Assembly (NCBI RefSeq): GCF_014197055.1
Contig: NZ_JACIEW010000004.1
Location: 248,001-312,000 of the forward strand
Length of the DNA: 64,000 nucleotides
Origin: Devosia subaequoris
GTDB taxonomy: Bacteria; Pseudomonadota; Alphaproteobacteria; Rhizobiales; Devosiaceae
Direction: 5' to 3'
The notes beneath the pieces are model-generated. The model saw only the letters and a list, made by a program, of their open reading frames with translations, did not search any database and was not told the DNA's origin. This document shows positions 9,550-18,611 of this stretch, in pieces; the stretch's first letter is position 1, and each line of letters starts with the position of its first letter. Position numbers and translations under genes: made by a program.

Positions 9550-10554
9550 TCACCCCGCAAGCCCGTGCTTCTGACTCAGCTCTTCGAGATCGAGCTGCGG
9601 CCTTGCGCCGATATGGGTGATGACTTCGGAGGCCGCCAGGCACCCGGTCTTGAGCGCGGCATCCATGGTCTGGCCGCGGGCCAGGCCGAGCAGGAACCCC
9701 GAGGCGAAGAGGTCACCGGCGCCGGTGGCATCCACCACCTTGTCGACCGGGAAGGCCGGGACCGAGATCACTTCGCCGTTGAACACGGCCATGGCGCCTT
9801 CGGCGCCCATGGTGATGGCGGCGACTTCGGCGTCCTTGGCGATTTCGCGCACGGCTTCGCCCAGATCCTCGGTCTGGTAGAGCGATTTGATCTCATTCAC
9901 ATTGGCAAAGACATAGTCGATGGTCTTGGAGCGGATGAGGTCGAGGAATTCGGCGCGGTAGCGGTCGACGCAGAACGGGTCCGACAGGGTAAAGGCGGCG
10001 GCGCGCTCGTTCTTGTGGGCGTAATGGGCGGCCAGCACGAAGGCCTTCTTGGCTTCCACCGGGTCCCACAGAAACCCTTCCATATAGGTGATTGCGGCGC
10101 CGCCGATTTCATCGGCATGGATATCGCGCTCGGTCAGTTCATGGCAGGCGCCGAGATAGGTGTTCATGGTGCGCTCGCCATCGGGCGAAACAAAAATCAT
10201 CGAGCGGGCGGTCAGCGCGCCGTTCTTGAGGCGCGAGGTGTTGTAATGCACCCCGATCTCGTTGAGGTCGGTTTCGAACACGTCGCCCAGCGGATCGTCG
10301 GCCACCTTGCCGACAAAGGCAGCGCGCCCGCCCAGCGAGGCGACGCCGGCGGCGGTATTGGCGGCCGAGCCGCCTGAAATCTGTTCGCGGCCCAGTGGCA
10401 TCTTGCCATAGAGGTCTTCGGCCCGATCGGTATCGATCAGGTGCATGATGCCTTCCTGCATGCCTTCGCGCTCGATAAAGCCGGGCTCCACCGGGGCGAT
10501 GATGTCGACAATGGCATTGCCGATGGTCAGCACGTCGAAGCGGGTCTGGGTCAT
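9550..10554 (-). CDS. Adenosine kinase (PfkB carbohydrate kinase family)
   Basis: 334 residues. The ribokinase-fold shows the N-terminal FDVLTIGNAIVDIIAPV, the substrate lid signature GGSAANTAAGVASLGG near residue 53, and the PfkB signature DATGAGDLFASGFLLGL with the catalytic aspartate of GAGD near residue 290. Rhizobial proteins with this layout phosphorylate adenosine to AMP in purine salvage; a different nucleoside or sugar substrate is possible. The start at ATG 10554 is preferred over a longer open frame upstream, which overlaps the TetR gene in another frame. Confidence 0.88.
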   Translation of the reverse strand: MTQTRFDVLTIGNAIVDIIAPVEPGFIEREGMQEGIMHLIDTDRAEDLYGKMPLGREQISGGSAANTAAGVASLGGRAAFVGKVADDPLGDVFETDLNEIGVHYNTSRLKNGALTARSMIFVSPDGERTMNTYLGACHELTERDIHADEIGGAAITYMEGFLWDPVEAKKAFVLAAHYAHKNERAAAFTLSDPFCVDRYRAEFLDLIRSKTIDYVFANVNEIKSLYQTEDLGEAVREIAKDAEVAAITMGAEGAMAVFNGEVISVPAFPVDKVVDATGAGDLFASGFLLGLARGQTMDAALKTGCLAASEVITHIGARPQLDLEELSQKHGLAG

Positions 10555-10660
10555 GCGGGGGTGTCCGGCGTTGGGGAAAAGGCCGTGGGCCGGTTTAGAG
10601 CATGATAGGCAGCGGGGCAATTGTTTTGGGCTTGGCGCCCTGAATCCAAGTGCCGCAGAC

Positions 10661-11221
10661 CTAGAGAGACGAAATGATCTCTTCCACCAGCGCTTCGGTG
10701 TCTTCGCCCGAGCGGATGGCGATCTGCCCGTCAAGCAGCAGCACAGCCAGGCCATGCACCTTAGCCCAGGCCGCCAGGGCCCGAACGCGGCCGTTCTCGA
10801 GATCGCCGCCGACCAGATGGCGCAGCGTATCAAAAGCTGCGTCGGCCGCCATTCGCAGGCCGGGCCGGGAATCCTTCTTCAATTGCGGGGAGAACATCAG
10901 GCGGAAGAGGTTGGCATTTTGCAGCGCAAAGACCACGTAGGTTTTGCCCATGGCCGCCATCGGATCGTGTGGCCGGCTCGCCGCCACCGCCTCCATGCGC
11001 GCGGCAAAGCGCTGGAACCCGGTCACTGCCAGCGCTTCAAGCAAAGCCGCACGGCTGTCGAAATGTCGATAGGGTGCCGCCGGCGATACCCCCACCGCCC
11101 GCGCCAGATCGCGCAAGCCCAAGCCCGCTTCGCCCTGTTGCTCGAGAATGACCAGCGCCGCCTCGAGCAGGGCCTGGCGCAGATTGCCGTGATGATAGGG
11201 GCTATTGGATGATGTTGACAT
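10661..11221 (-). CDS. TetR/AcrR family transcriptional regulator
   Basis: 186 residues. N-terminal helix-turn-helix: HHGNLRQALLEAALVIL followed by GLRDLARAVGVSPAAPYRHF, the classic TetR recognition helix; the C-terminal half resembles the WHG-type ligand domain (FRLMFSPQLK). It is divergent from the DUF2214 membrane gene, and a 21-base inverted repeat in the shared gap is a plausible operator, so it probably represses itself and that neighbour. Confidence 0.9.
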   Translation of the reverse strand: MSTSSNSPYHHGNLRQALLEAALVILEQQGEAGLGLRDLARAVGVSPAAPYRHFDSRAALLEALAVTGFQRFAARMEAVAASRPHDPMAAMGKTYVVFALQNANLFRLMFSPQLKKDSRPGLRMAADAAFDTLRHLVGGDLENGRVRALAAWAKVHGLAVLLLDGQIAIRSGEDTEALVEEIISSL

Positions 11222-11241
11222 TGATCACATCGCGGAGCAGA

Positions 11242-11262
11242 TATGTATGCACTGATTACATA
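11242..11262. promoter_or_regulatory. Candidate operator of the TetR regulator
   Basis: TATGTA (11242-11247) and TACATA (11257-11262) form a 6-bp inverted repeat with a 9-base spacer, placed between the TetR start (11221) and the DUF2214 start (11281). Length and position fit a TetR-family operator. Confidence 0.5.
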
Positions 11263-11280
11263 GAATGGGACGCAGCGCAA

Positions 11281-11730
11281 ATGCTCGACCTGATCCTGGC
11301 CTCGGCCCATCATCTGGCAGTCTTTACCCTGGTGGGGCTGTTTGCTGTCCAGTTCGTCTTGGTGCGACCGGGTCTCTCAGGGGCGCGCCTCAAGCAATTG
11401 GCCCGCATAGACGGAGCCTATGGCGCGGCGGCCGGCATCGTCATTATCGTGGGCGTTGTTCGGGTTATCTTCGGCACAGTGGGGTATGAGTATTACATCG
11501 GCAACCACGCCTTTTGGGGCAAGATGGTGGCCTTTCTCATCGTCGGCCTGCTCACCATACCGCCAACAATAGCCTTTCGCCGCTGGGCCCAGGCGGGTGT
11601 CGAGCAGGCCGACTATGCCCCGCCAGCCAATGAGATTTTGGCAAGTCGTCGCTTCATTCACCTGCAGGCTGGTGTCCTGCTGCTGATCCCGATCTTTGCC
11701 GCCGCCATGGCGCGGGGCTATGGGGGGTGA
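11281..11730 (+). CDS. DUF2214 family integral membrane protein
   Basis: 149 residues with four predicted membrane helices (roughly residues 5-22, 45-65, 80-98 and 125-142). The start MLDLILASAHHLAVFTLVG and the central GAAAGIVIIVGVVRVIFG are typical of DUF2214, a family of unknown function. ATG 11281 is chosen because the hydrophobic helix starts immediately; a longer frame runs through the candidate operator. Its regulator is probably the divergent TetR protein. Confidence 0.8.
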   Translation: MLDLILASAHHLAVFTLVGLFAVQFVLVRPGLSGARLKQLARIDGAYGAAAGIVIIVGVVRVIFGTVGYEYYIGNHAFWGKMVAFLIVGLLTIPPTIAFRRWAQAGVEQADYAPPANEILASRRFIHLQAGVLLLIPIFAAAMARGYGG

Positions 11731-11739
11731 CCCTTTTCA

Positions 11740-11760
11740 CCTCTCCCTTTGGGGGAGAGG
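11740..11760. terminator. Hairpin between convergent DUF2214 gene and nth
   Basis: CCTCTCCC / GGGAGAGG (8-bp stem, 5-base loop), ten bases after one stop and 24 from the other. It probably serves both genes, although the T run is weak. Confidence 0.5.
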
Positions 11761-11783
11761 CTGACCGCAGGGCGGGTGGGGGC

Positions 11784-12458
11784 CTATCGCCGCACCGGCA
11801 ATGGCGTCTTGGGTTCGAACCGGCACCACTGGGCAATCGGGCAGCGCCAGCATTCGGGTGTTCTGGCCTTGCAGATATAGCGCCCATGCAGAATCAGCCA
11901 GTGATGCGCATGTAGCAAGAAGCGGTCGGGAACCTGCTTGGTCAGCGCTTTCTCGACATCGAGCGGGGTCTTGCCCGGCGCCAGGCCGGTGCGATTGCTG
12001 ACCCGAAACAGGTGCGTATCGACCGCAATGGTGGGTTGCTTGAAATAGATATTGAGCACCACATTGGCGGTCTTGCGCCCGACGCCGGGCAGAGCTTCGA
12101 GCGCCTCGCGCTCGGGGGGTACCTCGCCGCCGTGCCGATCAAGGAGGATCTGGGAGAGCGCGAAGACGTTCTTCGCCTTGCCGCGATAGAGCCCGATCGT
12201 CTTGATCAGATCAGTGATCTGCTCGACGCCGAGCGCCACCATGGCAGCGGGGGAGGGCGCCAGTTCAAACAAACGCTTTGTGGCCTTGTTCACGCCCACA
12301 TCGGTCGCCTGGGCCGAGAGCACGACGGCCACCAGCAGCGTGAAGGCGTTGATATAGTCAAGCTCGCCCTTGGGTTCGGGCTCGATCTCATGAAAGCGGG
12401 CAAAAATTGCCTCGGCGTCGGCCCGGCTCAGCTTTTTCACTTTTTTGGCAGTCGCCAT
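11784..12458 (-). CDS. nth: Endonuclease III (DNA glycosylase/AP lyase)
   Basis: 224 residues. Removes oxidised pyrimidines and cleaves abasic sites in base-excision repair. The helix-hairpin-helix LPGVGRKTANVVLN carries the catalytic lysine at its first K, VDTHLFRVSNR carries the catalytic aspartate, and the C-terminal CKARTPECWRCPIAQWC gives the Cys-X6-Cys-X2-Cys-X5-Cys iron-sulfur loop. ATG 12458 follows a GAGGCCGAGAG ribosome site. It is divergent from the DUF2244 gene, 48 bases apart. Confidence 0.98.
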   Translation of the reverse strand: MATAKKVKKLSRADAEAIFARFHEIEPEPKGELDYINAFTLLVAVVLSAQATDVGVNKATKRLFELAPSPAAMVALGVEQITDLIKTIGLYRGKAKNVFALSQILLDRHGGEVPPEREALEALPGVGRKTANVVLNIYFKQPTIAVDTHLFRVSNRTGLAPGKTPLDVEKALTKQVPDRFLLHAHHWLILHGRYICKARTPECWRCPIAQWCRFEPKTPLPVRR

Positions 12459-12506
12459 TCTCTCGGCCTCATTTCTCTGCCAGTATTTCGGCCAAGAGGA
12501 TCTGCG

Positions 12507-12986
12507 ATGCAAGTCACCACCACCACCCCGCTCTTTGCCGCGACCCTGCGACCGGACCGGTCGCTGCGCATGGCTGGCGGCTGGCTGGCCCTGGTGCTGG
12601 CCGCCATTGTGGCGGCGCCGTTTCTGCTCGCCTTGCCCGAATTTCTCGTGCCCGGCCTGTCGGCCTTCGTCATCGGCACTGCCGGGCTGGCAGCCGTAAG
12701 TGTGCGGCAAGCGCGGCAAGGCCGCATCAGCCAGCAGATCACCCTCTGGACCGACCAGGTCGAGATTGCGACCACCCAGCCGGGTATTGAAAAGACCCTT
12801 GAGCGCTTCGATCCGGCGGAGGTTCGCCTGCGCCTTGAACGCGACAGCTTCGAGCGCACCACCGGCATCTATCTTCGTGCCGCGGACCGCGAAATCGTGC
12901 TGGGTGCCTTTCTTTCGACCGCAGATAAGTCGAGTTTTGCCAAAGCCTTCGGCGCCGCCCTACGCAAGGCGCGCCGCGCCCGCTAG
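12507..12986 (+). CDS. DUF2244 domain-containing membrane protein
   Basis: 159 residues. Two adjacent membrane helices (about residues 22-42 and 48-66) followed by a soluble beta-rich domain (QITLWTDQVEIATT, VRLRLERDSF, YLRAADREIVLGAFL). This is the usual DUF2244 layout, widespread next to nth in Rhizobiales; function unknown. AAGAGGA lies six bases before the ATG. A much longer open frame upstream is the antisense of nth and is not used. Confidence 0.85.
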   Translation: MQVTTTTPLFAATLRPDRSLRMAGGWLALVLAAIVAAPFLLALPEFLVPGLSAFVIGTAGLAAVSVRQARQGRISQQITLWTDQVEIATTQPGIEKTLERFDPAEVRLRLERDSFERTTGIYLRAADREIVLGAFLSTADKSSFAKAFGAALRKARRAR

Positions 12987-13073
12987 CGAAATCGGGCCCA
13001 GGTTAAATCCGGGTCGTGTTGCCCCGCGTCAGACGCTATGACTATCCGACGTTTTCCAGTGAAAGACCCGGAC

Positions 13074-13943
13074 ATGAACCAGCATCTGACACTGACGCCG
13101 GACAGCGAGTACGACACTATCCGCGCGGCCATTCGTTATCTGAGCGAAAACGGTCCCGACACCACCGACCTCGATCGTTTTGCCCGCGCACTGGGGCTCA
13201 CCGAGCGGAAATTGACCGATCTGTTCCGGCGCTGGTGCGGTCTCTCCCCCAAAAGCTTTGCCCAGGCCGTAGCGCTCGACCACGCCAAGAGCCTGTTGCG
13301 CGACAAGGCAAGCGTGCTCGACACCACCTATGAGGTGGGTCTGTCGTCCACTTCGCGCCTGCATGACCTGTTTGTCACCTATGAGGCCATGCCGCCCGGC
13401 GTGTTCCGGGCCGGCGGCGCTGGCATCGACATGGCCTGGGGCGTTGCCCCGTCGCCCTTTGGCCTCGCCGTGGTCACCGCAACCGATTATGGCATTTCCG
13501 GACTCGGCTTTGCCGACGCGCAAACCAGCGTGGACGATGTCTTTGCCGATCTGGCCAATCGCTGGCCCAAAGCGCGCTTCAGCCATGACGACACACGCAT
13601 TGCTGCAATGGCCGCAGGCATTTTCGAGCCGTCACGCTGGTCGGCCAACCAGCCGGTGCGAATTGTGCTGATCGGAACCGATTTCGAGGTAAGCGTCTGG
13701 GAGACGCTGCTCAAAATTCCCTGCGGCAAGGCGACGACCTATTCAGAGGTGGCCCGGGCCATTGGCCGGCCAAGCGCCTCACGCGCCGTTGGGGCCGCAG
13801 TGGGCAAGAACCCGATCAGCTTCGTCGTACCCTGCCACCGCGTCGTGGGCAGCTCTGGCGCACTTACTGGCTACCATTGGGGGGTGCCGCGCAAGCGGGC
13901 AATCCTGGGCTGGGAGGCCGGGGTAATCTCAGCGGCGCGTTAG
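13074..13943 (+). CDS. Ada-like protein: AraC-type HTH fused to methylated-DNA-protein-cysteine methyltransferase
   Basis: 289 residues from ATG 13074 (ATG 13038 is also possible). The N-terminal half is an AraC-type helix-turn-helix (IRAAIRYLSENG to CGLSPKSFAQ and YEVGLSSTSRLHDLF); the C-terminal half is an O6-alkylguanine transferase with the acceptor cysteine in VPCHRVVG and the helix RPSASRAVGAAVGKNP. It lacks the N-terminal zinc/phosphotriester domain of E. coli Ada, so it cannot sense methylphosphotriesters by the classical route. It likely repairs O6-methylguanine, with a possible regulatory role. It stands alone. Confidence 0.9.
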   Translation: MNQHLTLTPDSEYDTIRAAIRYLSENGPDTTDLDRFARALGLTERKLTDLFRRWCGLSPKSFAQAVALDHAKSLLRDKASVLDTTYEVGLSSTSRLHDLFVTYEAMPPGVFRAGGAGIDMAWGVAPSPFGLAVVTATDYGISGLGFADAQTSVDDVFADLANRWPKARFSHDDTRIAAMAAGIFEPSRWSANQPVRIVLIGTDFEVSVWETLLKIPCGKATTYSEVARAIGRPSASRAVGAAVGKNPISFVVPCHRVVGSSGALTGYHWGVPRKRAILGWEAGVISAAR

Positions 13944-14002
13944 CCATTCAAGCATGGCTTTCATGGGATTCTCGCCCTAAATCTCCCCGCCGGGGAGATT
14001 TA
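13942..14002 (+). repeat. 61-bp hairpin element, copy A
   Basis: A conserved 35-base block (13942-13976, ending ATTCTCGCC), one spacer base, then an 11-bp perfect stem TAAATCTCCCC / GGGGAGATTTA with a 3-base loop. Copies B (17216-17276) and C (32454-32514) have the same lengths throughout without gaps. A parS-like site follows at a fixed distance here and behind copy C. The block overlaps the last bases of the Ada-like gene stop codon. Confidence 0.75.
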
Positions 14003-14021
14003 CCTGACGGAACAGCTCCAA

Positions 14022-14035
14022 GTTTCACGTGAATC
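14022..14035 (+). other. parS-like site 2 (behind hairpin element A)
   Basis: GTTTCACGTGAATC, 20 bases after the stem of element A, the same distance as site 4 behind element C. One base from the symmetric parS core. Confidence 0.6.
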
Positions 14036-14099
14036 GAGAGGCCTGGGGAACTTCCGGCAAGGTGAGGCTTTGCTCTCTCGTTCACCGAGCAGGGATCGT

Positions 14100-15128
14100 A
14101 TGACGGACGTCACCCGCGCCATATTGATCGGCATTCTCGCCGTCGCCACGTTGATGTTGGCCTGGCAGCTCAGCGCAATCCTGCTGCTGGCCTTTGCCGG
14201 CGTGCTGTTGGCTGCGCTGCTCGATACCGCTGTCCGACCGCTCGACCGGGTTCTCCCGCTTCCTCGGCCCTTGATCGTTGTCCTGGTCACGCTGCTAATC
14301 GCCGGCCTGCTCATCGGCGGGCTGTCCTGGGGCGGATTCAGCCTATGGCAGGGTGTGGAGGAGCTCTGGTCAATGATCATCAATCGGGCCACCGAGCTCT
14401 ACGAGCGTTTCGGCGATGATCTGAATGATCAGCTGACGAGTGAGGACCAGACATTGATGCAGAATCTTCTGCCCAATCCGGCAGAGCTGTTCAGCCAGGC
14501 CGGGTCCATTTTCGGCCTGACGCTGGGTGTTCTGGGCAATATCGTGATTATCGGATTTCTGGGGCTTTTCTTTGCCATCAATCCCGCCGGCTATCGCGAC
14601 AGCGTCCTGATCCTCATCCCCGCGAGATATCGGGCACGCTGGAAAGATGCTTTCGACAATACGGGAGAAGCCCTGCGGGGTTGGCTGGTGACTCAGTTGG
14701 CGGTGATGATCCTGATCGGCCTTCTGGTTTTTACCCTGCTGACACTGCTTGGTTCACCCGACGCCCTGCTGTTGGGCGTTTTGGCCGGTGTCCTCAATTT
14801 CATACCCTATCTCGGGCCGATCATTTCCGCTGTGCCGGTGCTACTGACCCTGGCCGGCCAGGACATGACCGCGCTCTGGATCGGCGCCCTGGGGCTGCTG
14901 CTGATCCAGAATATCGAAGGCTATGTCATCACTCCGCTGCTGCAACAGCGCATCATCGAATTGCCACCGGCATGGTCACTGATCACCATGGCGGTGATGG
15001 GGGCGTTGTTCGGCCCCATGGGCGTGGCCCTGGCCACGCCTCTATTCGCGGTCAGCCGCACCTTGACCCAGAAGCTCTATATCGAGCCCCGCGATGCAGA
15101 AAAAACCGGGCAGGGACACAGCCCTTAA
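14100..15128 (+). CDS. AI-2E family transporter (YdiK/PerM-type membrane protein)
   Basis: 342 residues, about eight membrane helices in the usual arrangement: helices at residues 5-22, 25-42 and 60-80, a soluble region with [13 protein letters not shown], then a C-terminal helix group with [35 protein letters not shown] and [14 protein letters not shown]. These last two motifs are diagnostic. The family exports small molecules or acts as an ion antiporter; the AI-2 link is only a name. A TTG at 14070 with GGTGAGG is an alternative start. It overlaps the end of gpmA by four bases. Confidence 0.88.
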   Translation: MTDVTRAILIGILAVATLMLAWQLSAILLLAFAGVLLAALLDTAVRPLDRVLPLPRPLIVVLVTLLIAGLLIGGLSWGGFSLWQGVEELWSMIINRATELYERFGDDLNDQLTSEDQTLMQNLLPNPAELFSQAGSIFGLTLGVLGNIVIIGFLGLFFAINPAGYRDSVLILIPARYRARWKDAFDNTGEALRGWLVTQLAVMILIGLLVFTLLTLLGSPDALLLGVLAGVLNFIPYLGPIISAVPVLLTLAGQDMTALWIGALGLLLIQNIEGYVITPLLQQRIIELPPAWSLITMAVMGALFGPMGVALATPLFAVSRTLTQKLYIEPRDAEKTGQGHSP

Positions 15129-15739
15129 AGGGTCACCCGTTCTACCAGCTTTCCGTCCGGGCCGATCTTATAGATCGTCGGTTCGCCGGTGCCGATTTCG
15201 CGGGCCAGGATTTCGTCCGGTGTCAGTCCTTCAATGGCCATCACCAGCGCACGTAGCGAGTTGCCATGGGCAGCGACCAGCACCGTCCTGCCCGATTTGA
15301 GCAGCGGCAGAATCTCGGCCTCGTAATAGGGCAGGGTGCGCGCCGCTGTATCCTTGAGCGATTCGCCGCCCGGCGGGGGCACATCGAACGACCGGCGCCA
15401 GATATGGACCTGCTCCTCGCCCCATTTCTCGCGCGCATCATCCTTGTTCAAACCCGCCAAGTCGCCATAGTCGCGTTCGTTGAGCGCGATATTGCGGGTG
15501 ATGGTGACATTCTGGATATCCATCTCCTCAAGCATCAGGTCCAGCGTATGCTGGGCCCGGCGCAGGGCGGAGGTGTAATAGAAGTCCGGTTCGATGCCGG
15601 CTGATTTGAGGCCTTTGCCGGTTGCGCGTGCTTCCTCGATCCCCTTTTCGGTCAGGCCTGGATTGCGCCAGCCGGTGAAGAGGTTCTTGAGGTTCCATTC
15701 GCTCTGGCCATGACGCACCAGGATCAGCGTTCCGCTCAT
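15125..15739 (-). CDS. gpmA: 2,3-bisphosphoglycerate-dependent phosphoglycerate mutase
   Basis: 204 residues. Interconverts 3- and 2-phosphoglycerate in glycolysis. The phosphohistidine motif [18 protein letters not shown] is at residues 7-24, [15 protein letters not shown] and the second histidine in [14 protein letters not shown] follow. The shorter length than E. coli GpmA (250) is typical of alphaproteobacterial enzymes. ATG 15739 has AAGGGA upstream. It lies downstream of dapB, 58 bases away on the same strand, so the two may be co-transcribed. Confidence 0.96.
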   Translation of the reverse strand: MSGTLILVRHGQSEWNLKNLFTGWRNPGLTEKGIEEARATGKGLKSAGIEPDFYYTSALRRAQHTLDLMLEEMDIQNVTITRNIALNERDYGDLAGLNKDDAREKWGEEQVHIWRRSFDVPPPGGESLKDTAARTLPYYEAEILPLLKSGRTVLVAAHGNSLRALVMAIEGLTPDEILAREIGTGEPTIYKIGPDGKLVERVTL

Positions 15740-15797
15740 GATTTTGGTCCCTTGGATCTGTGTTTCGTCAGAGGCCCTGCAAGCAGGGCGAAAAAAT

Positions 15798-16610
15798 TCA
15801 GTCGGTGAGGCCGAGCACGTCGGCCATGGAATAGAGACCCGGTCGCTGTCCGGCGGCCCACAGCGCCGCCTTGACCGCGCCATTGGCATAGATGGTGCGG
15901 TCCTGCGCCCGGTGATTGAGTTCGATGCGCTCGGACTGTCCGGCCAGAATCACCATGTGATCGCCGATGACATTGCCGCCCCGCAGCGTGGCAAAGCCGA
16001 TGGTGCCCGCCTCACGCGGACCAGTATGGCCGTCGCGTACCCGCACCGCATTGTCCTTCAGGCTGATATTGCGGCCCCGCGCCGCCGCCTCGCCCAGCAT
16101 CAATGCGGTGCCCGAGGGCGCGTCGACTTTCTTGTTGTGGTGCATTTCGAGCACCTCGACGTCATAGTCGGCCAGCGCCCGGGCGGCCTTTTCGACCAGC
16201 ACGGCCAGCGCCACCATGCCGGGAGAGAAATTGCCCGACTTGACGATCCGCGCCCCGGCCGCCCCGGCAGCAGCGATCGCAGCCTCGTCGGCTTCGGTGC
16301 AGCCCGTGGTGCCGATGATATGAACAAGGCCCTTTTCGGCCGCCTGCTGTGCCAGCGCCACGCTGGCGGCCGGCGCAGTGAAATCGATGATGGCATCAGC
16401 CTGGTCGAGCAGGGTGGCAGCATCATCGCTAACCGGCACACCCAGTGCGTCCAGTCCTGCCAGGGTACCGGCATCCTTGCCGATCGCAGCCGATCCGGCC
16501 CGGTCCAGCGCGCCCACCAACTCAACCCCGTCATGGGCAGCGACCGCAGCAATATTGGCAACACCCATGCGCCCACCAGCCCCGGCCACGATAATGCGCA
16601 ATCTGGTCAT
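15798..16610 (-). CDS. dapB: 4-hydroxy-tetrahydrodipicolinate reductase
   Basis: 270 residues. NAD(P)H-dependent step of lysine and diaminopimelate synthesis. Signatures: N-terminal Rossmann motif VAGAGGRMG (residues 8-16), GTTGCTEAD, and the substrate-binding [19 protein letters not shown] near residue 155 with the catalytic His-His and Lys. ATG 16610 is used; the upstream 25 residues of open frame are not conserved. It is divergent from the VOC gene at 16736 and precedes gpmA. Confidence 0.97.
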   Translation of the reverse strand: MTRLRIIVAGAGGRMGVANIAAVAAHDGVELVGALDRAGSAAIGKDAGTLAGLDALGVPVSDDAATLLDQADAIIDFTAPAASVALAQQAAEKGLVHIIGTTGCTEADEAAIAAAGAAGARIVKSGNFSPGMVALAVLVEKAARALADYDVEVLEMHHNKKVDAPSGTALMLGEAAARGRNISLKDNAVRVRDGHTGPREAGTIGFATLRGGNVIGDHMVILAGQSERIELNHRAQDRTIYANGAVKAALWAAGQRPGLYSMADVLGLTD

Positions 16611-16735
16611 GCCACAAACTCCCTGCAATTGCCTTGCCCTATAGCAGCGCGTTGCCGCCCCGCCAACCGGGATGCCTGGAACCATCTGCGTGTGCTAGGA
16701 TTCGATAAAAGCAAAAAAAGAAAGTGGACCTGTCC

Positions 16736-17086
16736 ATGAGCCTCACCAATGTGCTGGCCGGAATTGCTGTCGAAGATCTCGGGCATTCCCTGGTCTGGTA
16801 TGAATATCTGTTCGGCCGCCCGGCCGATGCGCGCACCATGGTCGATGTGGCCGAATGGAAACTTCCCGGCGGCGGCTGGGTGCATGTGATGACCGATGAG
16901 GATCGGGCCGGTGCCAGCGTCTGCATGCTGATCGTCGATGACATCACCGACGAGTTGGCGCGACTCGAACTACACGGCATCAAGCCGGTGGCCAAGGCGA
17001 TCGGGGATTTCTTCAAGACCGCCAAGCTGCGCGATCCCGATGGCAACCTGATCATCCTCAGCCAGCCCCAGCAGGGGACGTATTGA
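16736..17086 (+). CDS. VOC family protein
   Basis: 116 residues, one glyoxalase-fold domain: VLAGIAVEDLGHSLVWYEYL, WKLPGGGWVHVMTD, and KLRDPDGNLIILSQP at the end where a glutamate metal ligand would normally occur; here leucine-isoleucine stand instead, so metal binding is doubtful. An alternative GTG start at 16724 follows AAAGAAAG. Substrate unknown. Confidence 0.8.
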   Translation: MSLTNVLAGIAVEDLGHSLVWYEYLFGRPADARTMVDVAEWKLPGGGWVHVMTDEDRAGASVCMLIVDDITDELARLELHGIKPVAKAIGDFFKTAKLRDPDGNLIILSQPQQGTY

Positions 17087-17122
17087 GACCGTTTAGTGCG
17101 CTTTGACTCCTGCGGCCGATCG

Positions 17123-17140
17123 CGTCTCCCGAGGGAGACG
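17123..17140. terminator. Hairpin after the VOC gene
   Basis: CGTCTCCC / GGGAGACG, 8-bp perfect stem with a 2-base loop, 37 bases after the VOC stop. A T run is lacking; likely a weak terminator or a relic of another hairpin element. Confidence 0.4.
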
Positions 17141-17215
17141 TAGCGACGCCGGCGTGCCAACCACATGGCAGAGCCGGGTCAAGGGTGCAGACTATTTACC
17201 CGGCGCTGGTAGGCC

Positions 17216-17276
17216 CGCCATTCGAACATAGCTCTCATGGCCTTCTCGCCGGAGACCGCTCCACTGGAGCGCTCTC
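17216..17276 (+). repeat. 61-bp hairpin element, copy B
   Basis: The 35-base block 17216-17250 (containing CTCATGGCCTTCTCGCC) is followed after one base by an 11-bp stem with one C-C mismatch (17252-17262 / 17266-17276) and a 3-base ACT loop. It ends eight bases before the coaA stop codon. No full parS-like site follows, but GGCTCAAAG resembles the GGCTCGAAG that precedes site 4. Confidence 0.7.
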
Positions 17277-17284
17277 TGTTCGGC

Positions 17285-18235
17285 TCAAAGCCGTTTCAGC
17301 TTCACTTCCTCGACCCGGTGGTCCTTGCCCTTTTTGAGGATCAGATCGGCGCGACCGCGCGTGGGCAGCACGTTTTCGAGCAGGTTGGGCAGGTTGATTG
17401 TCTCCCATACATTGCGCCCGAAGGCGCCGGCCTCCTCCTCGCTCATTTCCGAAAACTTGCGGAAGAAAGAGGTCGGGTCGCGGAAGGCGGTTTCGCGCAG
17501 GCGAAAGAAACGGGTGAGATACCAGTCGCGCAGATCGTTCACATCGGCGTCGATATAGATCGAGAAATCGATGAAGTCGGACGCAAACAGGATCGGCTTG
17601 CCATCGCGCGGCAATTCGCCGGGCTGGAGAATGTTCAATCCCTCGACGATCAGAATATCGGGGCGCTCGATGATCACCTCTTCGCCGGGCACCACATCAT
17701 AGACCAGGTGTGAATAGACCGGCACCGAGACCCTGGCCTTGCCCGATTTGATATCGCCGAGAAAATTGACGAAGCGGGCCCGGTCATAGCTTTCGGGAAA
17801 ACCCTTGCGCTGCATCAGGCCGCGCGCTTCGAGCACCTTGTTGGGGTAGAGGAACCCGTCCGTGGTGACCAGGTCGACCTTGGGGCTCGATGGCCAGCGG
17901 CTGAGTAGCGCGCGCAGAATGCGCGAGGTGGTGGATTTACCTACCGCCACCGAGCCGGCCACGCCGATGATGAAGGGCACCTTGTCGCCCGGCGTGTTGA
18001 GAAAGCGCGAAGAGACATCGTGCAGACCCTGGATCGCCTCGACATAGTAGGCAAGCAGGCGCGAGAGCGGCAGATAGATCTCTTCGGCCTCGGCCAGCGA
18101 GATCGGATCGGTCAGCGCGCGGAGACGGTCGATGTCGTCGGCATTCAGCGTCATGGGCTGGCCGTTGCGCAGATCGCTCCACTGGTCCTTGGTGAAACTG
18201 CGATAGGGGTCGCGGGCCGGGGGACGCTTGGCCAT
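17285..18235 (-). CDS. coaA: Pantothenate kinase, type I
   Basis: 316 residues, standard length. Phosphorylates pantothenate in the first step of coenzyme A synthesis. The P-loop [17 protein letters not shown] is near residue 92, [12 protein letters not shown] and the substrate region [13 protein letters not shown] follow, and [12 protein letters not shown] is typical. Its ATG touches the hisE stop by one base, placing it at the distal end of the his cluster, a common arrangement in Rhizobiales. The 3' end abuts hairpin element B. Confidence 0.98.
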   Translation of the reverse strand: MAKRPPARDPYRSFTKDQWSDLRNGQPMTLNADDIDRLRALTDPISLAEAEEIYLPLSRLLAYYVEAIQGLHDVSSRFLNTPGDKVPFIIGVAGSVAVGKSTTSRILRALLSRWPSSPKVDLVTTDGFLYPNKVLEARGLMQRKGFPESYDRARFVNFLGDIKSGKARVSVPVYSHLVYDVVPGEEVIIERPDILIVEGLNILQPGELPRDGKPILFASDFIDFSIYIDADVNDLRDWYLTRFFRLRETAFRDPTSFFRKFSEMSEEEAGAFGRNVWETINLPNLLENVLPTRGRADLILKKGKDHRVEEVKLKRL

Positions 18236-18552
18236 CAGGCATTATCCTTACGGGCGGCCTTTTCGGCCAGACCCGACTGGGCGGTACGGCTGTCGAGCTC
18301 GGCCATCACTTCGGATAGCGGTACGCCTTCGGCCTTGAGCACCACCAGCAGATGATAGAGCAGATCGGCGCTTTCCTTGACCAGCTCGGCGCGATCATGG
18401 GTTACCGCGGCAATCACTGCCTCGGTGGCTTCCTCGCCCAGCTTCTGGGCGGCCTTGTTGATGCCACGGGCAATCAATTTGGCCGTATAGCTGTCTTCGG
18501 GCGAGGCGGCGGCGCGCTGGGCAATGCGCGTTTCGAGGTCTTCGAGGGTCAT
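18235..18552 (-). CDS. hisE: Phosphoribosyl-ATP diphosphatase
   Basis: 105 residues. Second step of histidine synthesis, hydrolysing PR-ATP to PR-AMP. The all-alpha MazG-like core shows [24 protein letters not shown] and the metal-binding [15 protein letters not shown]. It is a stand-alone HisE, not fused to HisI. One-base overlap with coaA downstream; 59 bases after hisF. Confidence 0.97.
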   Translation of the reverse strand: MTLEDLETRIAQRAAASPEDSYTAKLIARGINKAAQKLGEEATEAVIAAVTHDRAELVKESADLLYHLLVVLKAEGVPLSEVMAELDSRTAQSGLAEKAARKDNA

Positions 18553-18611
18553 GTCAGGCTGGTCTCCTCAGTGCGGACCATTGGCGGAATACGAGCCGCC
18601 TGCAATTGAAC

